From Pseudomonas sp. ANT_H4 (lineage in GTDB: Bacteria; Pseudomonadota; Gammaproteobacteria; Pseudomonadales; Pseudomonadaceae), in NCBI RefSeq assembly GCF_008369295.1, contig NZ_VOBG01000017.1, positions 59,133-123,132 on the forward strand: 64,000 nucleotides of DNA. The letters run 5' to 3'. Below are positions 17,310 through 25,688 of this stretch, in pieces; the stretch's first letter is position 1, and every line of letters starts with the position of its first letter. Position numbers and translations under genes: made by a program. Below the pieces are notes generated by a model that was given only the letters and a program-made list of their open reading frames with translations, was not told the origin of the DNA and searched no databases.

Positions 17310-18766
17310 AACGCCTGCTGCTGGTACCTCTGTTGTGGGCAAGTGGCGCCCATGGCGCACCGGATGCCGCCGCGGACTATCGAGCACACTGCGAAAGCTG
17401 CCATGGCATCAATCGCGTCGGCGGCACAGGCCCGGCCCTGTTTCCGGAAAGCCTGGGGCGGATCAAACCGGCCGAAATCCGCCAGGTGATCCAACAGGGT
17501 CGCCCGGCCAGCCAAATGGCGGCGTTCGCCCCGGTGCTCGCACCTGCGCAAATCGACGGGTTGGTGAGTTTCCTGCAACAACCCCCGGCCACGCCTGCCA
17601 CCTGGAACGAACAGGACATCCGCAACAGCCACGCCTTGCTGGCCGATCTGCGGCAACTGCCGAGCACCCCGCAACACCACGCCGACCCGCTGAACCTGTT
17701 TGTGGTGGTGGAATCGGGCGATCATCATATCGACATCCTCGACGGTGATCGCTTTGAAGTACTGGACCGCTTCGCCTCGCACTTTGCCGTGCACGGTGGG
17801 CCGAAGTTTTCTCCCGATGGCCGCTTTGTCTACTTTGCTTCCCGTGACGGCTGGATCAGCCTGTACGACCTGCACAACCTCAAGCTGATCGCCGAAATCC
17901 GTGCCGGGCTCAACACCCGCAACCTGGCGGTGAGCAAGGACGGCCGCTGGGTACTGGTGGGCAACTACCTGCCGGGCAATTTGGTGGTGCTGGATGCGCG
18001 CGACCTGTCGCTGGTCAAGACATTACCCACGAATTCACGGGTCAGTGCCGTCTACACCGCGCCGCCGCGCAACAGTTTTGTCGTCGCCCTCAAAGACGTG
18101 AATGAAGTCTGGGAGCTGTCCTATGCCGACGCCCAGCCCAGCTTCGAACCCCGGCGCATCCAGGCCCAGGACGTGCTCGACGACTTCTCTTTCTCCCCGG
18201 ATTACCGCCAGTTGCTCGCGACGTCGCGCAAGGCCGGCGGTGGTCAGGTGATCGATCTGGATTCAGGCAAAGTGGTCACTGACATTCCCCTGGCGGGCAT
18301 GCCGCACCTGGGCTCAGGCACCTACTGGCAGCGCAATGGCCAATGGGTATTTGCCACGCCCAATATCAGCAAGGGCCAGATTTCGGTACTGGACCTCAAG
18401 ACCTGGAAGCTGATCAAGGAGATCCCCACCCTGGGGCCTGGCTTCTTCATGCGCAGCCATATCAATTCGCGCTATGTGTGGAGCGACGTGTTCTTCGGGC
18501 CGGACAATGACGCCATTCACTTGATCGACAAACAGACCCTGGAAATCGCCCACACCCTGCGCCCGATGCCCGGCAAGACTGCTGCCCACGTTGAGTTCAC
18601 CCGTGATGGCCGGTATCTGTTGCTGAGCATTTGGGACACTGAAGGTGCGCTGATTGTCTATGACAGCCAGACGCTCAAGGAGATCAAGCGCATTCCCATG
18701 AACAAGCCGTCAGGCAAGTACAACGTGGGGAACAAGATTGAGTTTGCGCAGGGGACGTCGCACTGA
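17306..18766 (+). CDS. nirN: Heme d1 biosynthesis protein NirN
   Basis: 486 residues with signal peptide (MKRLLLVPLLWASGAHGAP), one cytochrome c motif CESCHG (about 31-36), and a d1-type eight-bladed propeller. It is a paralogue of NirS and acts as the dehydrogenase that forms the acrylate double bond of heme d1 and hands it on. The ATG overlaps the nirE stop (ATGA). Last gene of the nir operon; a strong stem-loop follows 18 bases after the stop. Confidence 0.94.
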   Translation: MKRLLLVPLLWASGAHGAPDAAADYRAHCESCHGINRVGGTGPALFPESLGRIKPAEIRQVIQQGRPASQMAAFAPVLAPAQIDGLVSFLQQPPATPATWNEQDIRNSHALLADLRQLPSTPQHHADPLNLFVVVESGDHHIDILDGDRFEVLDRFASHFAVHGGPKFSPDGRFVYFASRDGWISLYDLHNLKLIAEIRAGLNTRNLAVSKDGRWVLVGNYLPGNLVVLDARDLSLVKTLPTNSRVSAVYTAPPRNSFVVALKDVNEVWELSYADAQPSFEPRRIQAQDVLDDFSFSPDYRQLLATSRKAGGGQVIDLDSGKVVTDIPLAGMPHLGSGTYWQRNGQWVFATPNISKGQISVLDLKTWKLIKEIPTLGPGFFMRSHINSRYVWSDVFFGPDNDAIHLIDKQTLEIAHTLRPMPGKTAAHVEFTRDGRYLLLSIWDTEGALIVYDSQTLKEIKRIPMNKPSGKYNVGNKIEFAQGTSH

Positions 18767-18784
18767 AGACCAGCCTGGGGGTAT

Positions 18785-18824
18785 TGAGTACCTATCCGTT
18801 ATCGCAGAAACGGATAGGTACTCA
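18785..18824. terminator. Perfect 16-bp stem-loop between convergent nirN and hemN
   Basis: TGAGTACCTATCCGTT pairs exactly with AACGGATAGGTACTCA around an 8-base loop. It lies between the nirN and hemN 3' ends, so it can act as a terminator in both directions, although no T-run follows on either strand. A related ATATCCGTTAT..GTAACGG segment occurs at about 61796, so it may belong to a repeat family. Confidence 0.65.
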
Positions 18825-18846
18825 CGCCTTTGATCTGCGACAGCCT

Positions 18847-20232
18847 TCAAACCGTGCGAGAAAACTGGCCTTTCTGCTCCCCCCCCAAATACGCATCAAA
18901 CGCCATCGCCACACTGCGCACCATCAACTGCCCCTGAGGCAGCAACTGCACCGCGTCATCGTGGATCTGCAACAAGCCATCCCCTACCTGCTCATCCAGC
19001 AGTGAAAGCGCCTGGGCAAAATACTCGGTAAAACGAATATCATGCCCCGCCTCGACCCCGGCAAACTCAATACGCCCGTGGCACATCAAGCCATTGATCA
19101 CCTCGCGGCGCAGCACATCATCGGCATTCAACCGATAACCGCGTTGCACTGGCAACAAACCCGCGTCGATACGTGCGTAGTACTGGGACAGTTCCTTGAC
19201 GCTCTGGCTGTAGCTGTCGCCAACTTTGCCAATGGCCGACACGCCCAGGCCAATCAGGTCGCAATCGGCATGGGTCGAGTAACCCTGGAAGTTGCGCTGC
19301 AGGGTGCCATTGGCCCGAGCCAACGCCAACTCATCCTCGGGCAAGGCGAAGTGGTCCATGCCGATGTAGACATAGCCGGCCTCCGTCAGGCGGCGGATGG
19401 TCAGTTCCAGCAGCTCCAGCTTGCGCTCCGGTGGTGGCATGTCTTCGGGGCGGATCATGCGCTGGGCGCGGATCTGCGTCGGCAAATGGGCGTAGCTGTA
19501 CGCGGCCACGCGGTCGGGGCGCAGGGCGATGAGTTTGCTCAAGGTCACGTCGAAACTGGCCACGGTTTGCAGTGGCAGACCGTAGATCAAATCGACGCTG
19601 ATGGACTTGAACCGCGCCTCGCGGGCCGCAGCCACCAGTTGCAGGATCTGCTCCTCACTTTGCACGCGATTGACCGCCGCCTGCACATCCGGGTCAAAGT
19701 CTTGCACGCCGAAGCTCAGGCGATTGAAGCCAAGCCGGCGCAGTTTTTCGATGCGTTCAACACTGATGGTGCGCGGGTCGACCTCGATGGAAAACTCGTG
19801 CTGGTCGCTGTCATCCAGGTTGAAGCCCTCCCCCAGGCTGGCCATCAACTCAGCCAACTGCTCATCGTCCAGGTACGTCGGCGTGCCTCCCCCCAAATGC
19901 AACTGGGTCAGGGGCCGCGAACGGTCGAACAATGCAGCCTGCATCTGGATTTCCCGCTTAAGGTAAGTCAGGTACTCCACCGCACGATGGGTCTTGCGGG
20001 TGATGATCTTGTGGCAGCCGCAGTAATAGCAAAGGCTCTGGCAAAACGGGATATGGATATACACCGACAGCGCCTTGGGCGCCACGGCCTGGTTGCTGGC
20101 CTGCACCGCCTGGTGGTAGTCATCCAGGGCAAAGGCTGAGTGAAACTGTGGTGCAGTCGGATACGAGGTGTAGCGCGGCCCCGGGCGGTCGTATTTCTGC
20201 ACCAGGGCCCGATTGAACTCAAACGCAGTCAT
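18847..20232 (-). CDS. hemN: Oxygen-independent coproporphyrinogen III oxidase
   Basis: 461 residues, radical SAM. RPGPRYTSYPTAPQFH near residue 15, IHIPFCQSLCYYCGC (CxxxCxxC plus the fourth cysteine, about 58-72), LHLGGGTPTYL, and the C-terminal HemN domain are all present. It makes protoporphyrinogen without oxygen, as needed for heme under denitrifying conditions. The ATG at 20232 is chosen by the MTAFEFNRALVQKYDRPGPR start. Its coding region begins inside the 3' end of the HemN-like gene, so the two are one transcription unit. Confidence 0.95.
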   Translation of the reverse strand: MTAFEFNRALVQKYDRPGPRYTSYPTAPQFHSAFALDDYHQAVQASNQAVAPKALSVYIHIPFCQSLCYYCGCHKIITRKTHRAVEYLTYLKREIQMQAALFDRSRPLTQLHLGGGTPTYLDDEQLAELMASLGEGFNLDDSDQHEFSIEVDPRTISVERIEKLRRLGFNRLSFGVQDFDPDVQAAVNRVQSEEQILQLVAAAREARFKSISVDLIYGLPLQTVASFDVTLSKLIALRPDRVAAYSYAHLPTQIRAQRMIRPEDMPPPERKLELLELTIRRLTEAGYVYIGMDHFALPEDELALARANGTLQRNFQGYSTHADCDLIGLGVSAIGKVGDSYSQSVKELSQYYARIDAGLLPVQRGYRLNADDVLRREVINGLMCHGRIEFAGVEAGHDIRFTEYFAQALSLLDEQVGDGLLQIHDDAVQLLPQGQLMVRSVAMAFDAYLGGEQKGQFSRTV

Positions 20233-21544
20233 GGTCGATGGTCTCGTCATTGGAGCAAGGAGGGACAACGCTGCCGGTGCGACCAAACAGCGCGCAGAGC
20301 GCGTCCACCTGGCGGCGGCCAGCAGGCAACACACAGAGGAAGCGTTCGGACAAGTCGATCTGGCCATCGCGGTGCAACTGCTCCAGCAGCGGCCAGATCG
20401 TTGAAAAATAGCGAGGGAAAATCAGCCCGTAACGGCGCTCGACTGCCTGGATGTCCAGCTCCAGGTCGCAGGTCAGGCGCTCCATGATGTGCTGGCGAAT
20501 CTGATCGCCGGCCTCGCAGCGCCAGCCGCGGACGGTGGCTAATAGGCCGTTGTCCAACTGCTGCCGGTAGACCTGCGGATCGTCACTGTTCTGGGCATAT
20601 AACGTATCGATCTGGCTGATCGCGCCCAGGCCAAAACCGATGTGATCGCAGTACCCATGGCGGGTGAAGCCCTGGCAATTGCGGCTCAGGCGCCCACGCT
20701 CCTGGGCCAGCGCCAGGTCATCGTCGGACCGCACGAACTGCCCCAGACCGATGTAGTGATAACTCGCCGCTTCCAGGAGCCGGAAAGCGCTTTGGCGCAT
20801 GGCGCTTTTATCCGCATCGCTCGACAGCGCTCGCGGTGCCTGTTGCTGATAGCGCCATGATGCCTGGGCGTAGTCGAACACCTGTAGACGGTCTGGCTCC
20901 AGGGCGATCAGACTCGAAAGCTTCGCCTCGAAACTGGCGATGGTTTGCCAGGCATGGCCGTAGCCCAGGTCGACGTTTACCGAGCGAAAACCGAAAGTGC
21001 GCGCCGCGTCAATCAGCGACTGGATCGGCGCCGGGTCCTGGTAGCCAGCCGGTGGATTTTTGACGTCGTCACTGGCATCGGGCACACCGATGCTGACGTG
21101 GTTGAAGCCCAGGTCGCGCAACAGGCCCATGGTGGCCCAGTCGATGCGCTGGGGATCGAGGTCGATGCTGTAGTCACCCTGATCATGGTCAAGAAAATGC
21201 AAACGGCTGCGCAGGTGCGCCATCAAGCGTTGCAGCTCGGCTATTGCCGGAGTGGCGCCACCCAGATGGAATTGATCTACCGGTTGACGGCTGCTCAGGT
21301 GGCAACCGATCAGGTGGATTTCCTGCTCCAGGCAACGCAGGTAGTCGTCGCAAGAGTGGGACGTCGGCCATTGCAGGTTCAGCGCCAGGGGTCGCTGGTG
21401 CTGGCGGCTGTCGCGCAAGGCACGCAACAGGTCCAGGGAGCCGATGCCACTGTGAAACTTGCCGATGTCCGCCTTGCCCTGATCCAGCACAGCTGGGTCA
21501 CGGCGCAGGCGCCACTCGCGGCGGGGATGAATGACGGTGAGCAT
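20219..21544 (-). CDS. HemN-like protein without the radical SAM cluster motif
   Basis: 441 residues that align with hemN along nearly all their length: FHLGGATPAIAELQ versus LHLGGGTPTYLDDEQ, LGFNHVSIGVPDASDDV versus LGFNRLSFGVQDFDPDV, and YIGLGQFVRSDDDLALAQ versus YIGMDHFALPEDELALAR. The region that carries CxxxCxxC in HemN is deleted: the text passes from LALNLQWPTSHSC directly to DDYLRCLEQEI, losing about 18 residues. It therefore cannot hold the usual [4Fe-4S] cluster. The frame is intact and it overlaps hemN by 14 bases. A perfect DNR/ANR box lies upstream. Role unknown; HemN partner, heme or substrate chaperone are possible. Confidence 0.82.
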   Translation of the reverse strand: MLTVIHPRREWRLRRDPAVLDQGKADIGKFHSGIGSLDLLRALRDSRQHQRPLALNLQWPTSHSCDDYLRCLEQEIHLIGCHLSSRQPVDQFHLGGATPAIAELQRLMAHLRSRLHFLDHDQGDYSIDLDPQRIDWATMGLLRDLGFNHVSIGVPDASDDVKNPPAGYQDPAPIQSLIDAARTFGFRSVNVDLGYGHAWQTIASFEAKLSSLIALEPDRLQVFDYAQASWRYQQQAPRALSSDADKSAMRQSAFRLLEAASYHYIGLGQFVRSDDDLALAQERGRLSRNCQGFTRHGYCDHIGFGLGAISQIDTLYAQNSDDPQVYRQQLDNGLLATVRGWRCEAGDQIRQHIMERLTCDLELDIQAVERRYGLIFPRYFSTIWPLLEQLHRDGQIDLSERFLCVLPAGRRQVDALCALFGRTGSVVPPCSNDETIDHDCV

Positions 21545-21602
21545 GGCTGTCTCCGGGTCTGGCTACGGTAGGCCATTGTCCGGTGCGACCGGACAGCGCA
21601 CC

Positions 21603-21616
21603 TTGATATGCATCAA
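21603..21616. promoter_or_regulatory. DNR/ANR box upstream of the HemN-like/hemN operon
   Basis: TTGATATGCATCAA is a perfect TTGAT-N4-ATCAA palindrome, 59 bases upstream of the HemN-like ATG at 21544. It is placed to activate hemN and its partner under low oxygen. Confidence 0.88.
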
Positions 21617-21651
21617 GGCTGCAAGAATCTATGCATGAAACGGACCGACGG

Positions 21652-22098
21652 CTACCAGGTCAGGTAGAACATGCCCTTGGCCAACAGCACAATGGCGACC
21701 ATATGGCAAAACAGGCTCAAGTGGACAAACCGCAAGTAAGCAGCAGTCACCTGCCCGCGCCGCATCAACAACATGGTCAGCAGGAAATGCATGAGCACGC
21801 TGGTGGCGAGGATCAGCTTGAGGGTCAGCAAGGCGCCGAATGAAGAACTCGAAGGCGAAGCCAGCGCCGGCAGATATCGCAACCAGACCATGCCGCCCCC
21901 GGCGCCGAACAGCACCAGCAACACCCACGGCATCAAGGCCCTGGCGCGACGGCCAATGCCTTGTTCCACCAGCAGCATGACTCGCACCGGCAGCTGTTTG
22001 TGCAGGCGGCCGAGGATCAGCACTTCAAAAAACACCGTGCCGATAAAGATCAGTGCAGCGAACAGATGGGCCAACAGGAACAGAAAATAGAGCATCAA
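21652..22098 (-). CDS. CopD-like four-helix membrane protein
   Basis: 148 residues with four hydrophobic segments (YFLFLLAHLFAALIFIGTVFFEVLI, ALMPWVLLVLFGAGGGMVW, FGALLTLKLILATSVLMHFLLTML, LFCHMVAIVLLAKGMFYL). Histidines in the helices (LAHLFAAL, MHFLL, CHMVAI) could bind heme or copper, as in CopD-type copper proteins. It is divergent from the Sco1 gene, and the intergenic region has a DNR/ANR box, which links it to denitrification. CopD-type assignment is from the fold and context only. Confidence 0.65.
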   Translation of the reverse strand: MMLYFLFLLAHLFAALIFIGTVFFEVLILGRLHKQLPVRVMLLVEQGIGRRARALMPWVLLVLFGAGGGMVWLRYLPALASPSSSSFGALLTLKLILATSVLMHFLLTMLLMRRGQVTAAYLRFVHLSLFCHMVAIVLLAKGMFYLTW

Positions 22099-22160
22099 AA
22101 CCTCGCAGGTGAACTGGCCCTTATGCCAACCACTGTGCCAGATACGTCGCGGCGCGCGCC

Positions 22161-22174
22161 TTGATACGGGTCAA
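22161..22174. promoter_or_regulatory. DNR/ANR box between the CopD-like and Sco1 genes
   Basis: TTGATACGGGTCAA matches TTGAT-N4-ATCAA in 9 of 10 fixed positions. It is 62 bases upstream of the CopD-like start and about 247 bases upstream of the Sco1 start, so it most likely controls the minus-strand gene. Confidence 0.75.
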
Positions 22175-22421
22175 GGATGGCGGTGTCCTGACAGCGCGTG
22201 CTCGTCCTATTGTGCTGGAGTGCTCACCTCGTGCGACAGTCTGCCGCAGACTCACCCACCGCCCCGGCCTGTTAAGGTAACGCACCGCTCTGTGGCGTTA
22301 AGTCGCAGATGATCGAGTACGAGCCGCGTCGGCAGCCCTCCTGCCTTCCCCGCTCTCGCTCTTCAAGGCCTGATTGGCAAGCCCTGCGCAATCTTCAGGC
22401 GCTTCACAGGATGCACATTGC

Positions 22422-23027
22422 ATGACGATGTTATTTACCCGCCGCAAAGTCCTCGCCGGCATGAGCTTGCTAGGCCTGGGCCTGCTCAGCGGCTGTGACA
22501 CCAGCCCCAAGCTGAATTTCAAGTACGGCAAGGACCTGAGCGACAAGATCATGGGCCGTACCTTCAAGCTCAAGAACACCCAGGGCGAAACAGTCACTCT
22601 CAGCTCCTTCCGGGGCCTGATGCCGGTGGTGTTCTTCGGCTTCACCCAATGCCCGGCCGTGTGCCCGACCACCCTGGCGAGAATGGCCCAGGCCAAGAAG
22701 ATGATGGGTCGAGACGGCGAGATCATGCAGGTGATCTTTATCACCCTTGACCCGGAGCGCGACACGCCGCAAGTGCTCGACGCCTACGTCAAGGCCTTCG
22801 ACCCCAGCTTCGAAGCCCTCTACGGCACCCCGGAAGAAGTCGCCGTGGCCGCCAGGGAGTTCGGGATCTTTTATGAAAAGATCCCCGCAGGCGACAGCTA
22901 CACCCTGTCCCACACCGCCACCAGTTTTGTATTTGACACCCGGGGCAATCTGCGCTTGGGCTTGTCGGCATCCCTTAACGCCAAAGAGTGCGCAGAAGAC
23001 CTGCTCACCGTCATGGAGGTCTGCTAA
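22422..23027 (+). CDS. Sco1/SenC/PrrC family copper chaperone
   Basis: 201 residues with a lipoprotein leader (LGLGLLSGC) and a thioredoxin-like fold. The copper-binding CPAVCP (about residues 81-86) and the distal conserved His (SHTATSFVFD, about 162) are present. Sco proteins deliver copper to CuA-type oxidases and can keep the thiols reduced. Its stop overlaps the start of the PCu(A)C gene (TAATG), so the pair is one copper-delivery operon, probably for a cytochrome oxidase or N2O reductase (inference). Confidence 0.9.
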   Translation: MTMLFTRRKVLAGMSLLGLGLLSGCDTSPKLNFKYGKDLSDKIMGRTFKLKNTQGETVTLSSFRGLMPVVFFGFTQCPAVCPTTLARMAQAKKMMGRDGEIMQVIFITLDPERDTPQVLDAYVKAFDPSFEALYGTPEEVAVAAREFGIFYEKIPAGDSYTLSHTATSFVFDTRGNLRLGLSASLNAKECAEDLLTVMEVC

Positions 23028-23494
23028 TGACTGCCGTTCAACACCTCAAGCGCATCGCCCTCGGCCTTTCCCTGCTGGGCCTGGCGGCACACGCCAACGC
23101 CCAGGCTCAGGTCAGCGACGCCTGGGTGCGCGCCACGGTACCGGGGCAGCAATCGAGCGGTGCATTCATGACCGTCACCGCCGACAGCGACAGCAAGTTG
23201 CTGAGCGTGCAGTCGCCGGTGGCCAAGCTGGTACAAATTCATGAAATGAGCATGAAGGACGACGTGATGCGCATGGGGCCGGTAGACTCCGTGGCCCTGC
23301 CTGCAGGTAAGCCAGTCAAGCTCGATCCGGACGGTTATCACGTGATGCTGATCAACCTGAAGGGCCAGATCAAGGAAGGCGACTTGGTGCCACTGACCCT
23401 GACCGTGGAAAATACCAAGGGCGAAAAACAGTCGATTGAAGTCAAGGCTCCGGCCCGTGCCTTGAGCAGTTCCGACCACAGCATGATGCACTGA
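23027..23494 (+). CDS. Periplasmic PCu(A)C-type copper chaperone
   Basis: 155 residues with signal peptide ending AAHANA. DUF461/PCuAC motifs: VSDAWVRATVPGQQSSGAFM, then LVQIHEMSMKDDVMRM (HxnM copper ligands) and DGYHVMLINLK. A His/Met-rich C-terminal tail (SDHSMMH) adds ligands. It hands copper to Sco or directly to CuA sites. Translationally coupled to the Sco1 gene. Confidence 0.9.
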   Translation: MTAVQHLKRIALGLSLLGLAAHANAQAQVSDAWVRATVPGQQSSGAFMTVTADSDSKLLSVQSPVAKLVQIHEMSMKDDVMRMGPVDSVALPAGKPVKLDPDGYHVMLINLKGQIKEGDLVPLTLTVENTKGEKQSIEVKAPARALSSSDHSMMH

Positions 23495-23505
23495 GCTGCC
23501 TGACC

Positions 23506-23835
23506 TCAATCCACCACAAACAACTTCGCACCGGTGGTGGTGAATGAGCGATGCCCCTCCATGTCATTGCCCACCTGATAACTCATCCCAGCCGTCAGGA
23601 TGAACTGGCGGCCATCCTCCAGTTCGGTGTGCAACTCGCCTTCCAGGCACAGCAGGATATGCCCTCGCCAGCACCAGTGATCGGCCAGGTAGCCGGGGGT
23701 GTATTCGACCATCCGCACACGGGTCGAACCGAACTGACAGGTGCGCCACCAGGCGCTACCTGTTTCTCCGGGATAAAGGACCGGTTCGATGGTCGACCAG
23801 TCGGTGGTACCAAAGGGGATTGCCGTCAAATCCAT
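23506..23835 (-). CDS. Cupin-fold small protein (DHxW-type)
   Basis: 109 residues starting MDLTAIPFGTTDWS, behind a GGAGG 6 bases upstream, which fixes the start against a longer open frame. The cupin core shows ADHWCWRGHILLCLEGEL and TAGMSYQVGNDMEGHRS, with H, C and H candidates for metal binding. It resembles the DHCW-motif cupin family. No substrate can be inferred from the neighbours. Confidence 0.75.
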   Translation of the reverse strand: MDLTAIPFGTTDWSTIEPVLYPGETGSAWWRTCQFGSTRVRMVEYTPGYLADHWCWRGHILLCLEGELHTELEDGRQFILTAGMSYQVGNDMEGHRSFTTTGAKLFVVD

Positions 23836-23972
23836 GGTTGCCTCCGCGATAAAAGTGCCTCGGAGGACGGTATCCAGCCGATGGCTCGCGGGATAGACAC
23901 AGATAGCCTGCATTTGTTTGATACAGGGCGTGCTTGGTATCCTCACGCGTCAACCTGCATGGACGCCCGCTT

Positions 23973-24119
23973 GTGAAAATCGATCCAGCCTTCATCCTCC
24001 ACGAAACCGAGCACTGGCTCGTCAACCATCACCTGGTGTCGGCGTTGCCGGGTTATCCTCGTCAAAGAAGTGACTTCACCATAGGAATACACGCCAACTG
24101 CAACCCCGAAGGCGAATGA
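23973..24119 (+). pseudogene. Possible 5' relic of a HIT-family hydrolase gene
   Basis: From the GTG at 23973 the frame reads VKIDPAFILHETEHWLVNH and continues HLVSALPGYP, which looks like the first 30 residues of a Pseudomonas histidine-triad protein. After about 24060 the reading changes character and stops at 24117-24119, overlapping the GNAT gene end. The HxHxH triad is absent. Assignment rests on visual similarity only. Confidence 0.35.
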
Positions 24120-24529
24120 TAGATAGCCTTTTCGCTACCCGTATAACCGCAGCGCCGATAAAAGTCCCCCGCATTCAGTGTCGCGTCCAGAATGACCTTC
24201 TTGAGCCCCAGCTCCCGCGCCAGGGACTCAAGGTGAGCGAGGATCTTTTTGCCAATGCCCCGTCCGATAAAACCGGGCAGCACAAACAACGCACCGACTT
24301 CGTCGTTATCCAGATCCAGCATGCCCGTGGCTACCTCCTCACCCTCGATACAGCCCAGGTAAAAGTGCTTGTCCATCAGCGCGCCGTAACCGTCCTCAGC
24401 CGAACCTCTGGTCCAGGCCAGCATCTGCTCTTCGGTGTAGGCACCGATGCATTGGCTGCGTATGGCCTGAAGGCGAATATCGAACGCCACCTGGCCATCG
24501 TTTGGGGTGGCTCGTCTGATCTCTAACAT
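24062..24529 (-). CDS. GNAT family N-acetyltransferase
   Basis: 155 residues. MLEIRRATPNDGQVAFDIR at the N terminus, VGALFVLPGFIGRGIGKKIL (the Q/RxxGxG/A acetyl-CoA loop, here RGIGKK, about 100-112) and VILDATLNAGDFYRRCGY near the C terminus are standard GNAT motifs. Substrate unknown. First of three neighbouring GNAT genes on both strands that share no close sequence identity. Confidence 0.87.
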   Translation of the reverse strand: MLEIRRATPNDGQVAFDIRLQAIRSQCIGAYTEEQMLAWTRGSAEDGYGALMDKHFYLGCIEGEEVATGMLDLDNDEVGALFVLPGFIGRGIGKKILAHLESLARELGLKKVILDATLNAGDFYRRCGYTGSEKAIYHSPSGLQLACIPMVKSLL

Positions 24530-24566
24530 TTCAATCTCCGTAGACTATCAATCCTGGCGCGCGCAT

Positions 24567-25001
24567 TCATGCGTTCTCGTTACCCCGCTGGGTGAACGAA
24601 TAGCGGTCAATATCCGTCCTCAACTGCCAGCCCTGGCCTTGCCAATAGCGGGCGGCGCTGTCGTTGGTCTTGAATACGTCAAGATGGCATTTGTGGATGC
24701 CCTGCTGCGCAAGACTTGAAAGGCAGCGCGCCACCAGCGCGTTGGCGAGGCCTTGGCGACGGTAGTCGGGCAGCACCAGCAGATGCTGAAGATAGCCGCG
24801 ACGACCGTCGTGACCACACATGACGCAGGCGCAGAGCGTGCCGTCGACTTCGGCGATGAAGCTCATGCCGGGGTTGCGCGCCAGGTACCTGGCGGTGGAC
24901 TCGCGAGAATCGGCGTCGCGCATGGAAATGCCGGGGGTGTTCTGCATGAGGTCGAGGACGGCGTCGTAATCGGCCAGGGCCATGACACGGATATTGGGCA
25001 T
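24567..25001 (-). CDS. GNAT family N-acetyltransferase
   Basis: About 144 residues from the ATG at 25001 (MPNIRVMALADYDAV); the frame stays open to an ATG at 25085 and the true start is not certain because neither has a strong ribosome site. The acetyl-CoA loop reads VLPDYRRQGLANALVARCL and the end HLDVFKTNDSAARYWQGQGW is typical GNAT. DADSRESTARYLARNPGMSF resembles the AAC-type substrate lid. Substrate unknown. Confidence 0.84.
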   Translation of the reverse strand: MPNIRVMALADYDAVLDLMQNTPGISMRDADSRESTARYLARNPGMSFIAEVDGTLCACVMCGHDGRRGYLQHLLVLPDYRRQGLANALVARCLSSLAQQGIHKCHLDVFKTNDSAARYWQGQGWQLRTDIDRYSFTQRGNENA

Positions 25002-25113
25002 TGGATTGGGCCTGGGGTTGTTGGCTGACCGGGTTTGATACGCCTGCATTGAGCTTATCAAGTAGTCTATGTTCTTCGCACCCAATCAACCTTTTTAGCA
25101 TTCAGGAATCGCA

Positions 25114-25644
25114 ATGCCCACCCTCAGCTTTCGCAACGCCATCCCAACAGACGCCGCTCGCTGTTACCACATCGAAATCTCGGCCTACGAAGGTGATGAA
25201 GCGGCTACCCAGGAGAAGATTGCCACGCGGATTGCTCTGTACCCGGAAGGCTTTCTGATCCTGGAGGTCGATGGGGTTGTGGTGGGCTTTATCAACTGTG
25301 GATGCGCCCACGACGTGGTCATGTCGGATGAGTCGTTCAAGGAGTTGGTGGGGCACTCGGCGGATGCGCCGAACGTGGTGATCATGTCGGTGGTGGTTGA
25401 GCCAGCTCACCAGGGCCAAGGCTATTCACGCAAACTGATGGAGGCTTTTGTCCAGCGCATGAAGGTGATGGACAAGAAGACGATTCATCTGATGTGTAAA
25501 GAGCGCCATGTCGAGTTGTATAAGCGAATGGGTTATCGCTATGTTCAGCCCTCGGCTTCTGACCATGGCGGCATGGTTTGGCATGAGATGGTGATGGATA
25601 TTAAGCAACCGAGAATAGACCGCGATGAAACAGCAGCTTATTGA
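25114..25644 (+). CDS. GNAT family N-acetyltransferase (AANAT-like)
   Basis: 176 residues. The N-terminal HIEISAYEGDEAATQEKIATR and the VVEPAHQGQGYSRKLMEAF loop (about 92-110) resemble arylalkylamine-type GNATs, and CKERHVELYKRMGYRYV closes the domain. Divergent from the preceding GNAT gene. Substrate unknown. Confidence 0.86.
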   Translation: MPTLSFRNAIPTDAARCYHIEISAYEGDEAATQEKIATRIALYPEGFLILEVDGVVVGFINCGCAHDVVMSDESFKELVGHSADAPNVVIMSVVVEPAHQGQGYSRKLMEAFVQRMKVMDKKTIHLMCKERHVELYKRMGYRYVQPSASDHGGMVWHEMVMDIKQPRIDRDETAAY

Positions 25645-25688
25645 AATTGGCGACCGCCACCCTTTTATCAATATTTGAAGGTTCGACG

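Noticed and set aside
18785..18824. A CRISPR or attachment site
   Set aside because: Single perfect hairpin between convergent genes with no spacing repeats; a terminator or repeat explains it.
22298..22765. 155-residue minus-strand frame over the Sco1 gene start
   Set aside because: Antisense to a well-supported copper chaperone, no family motif.
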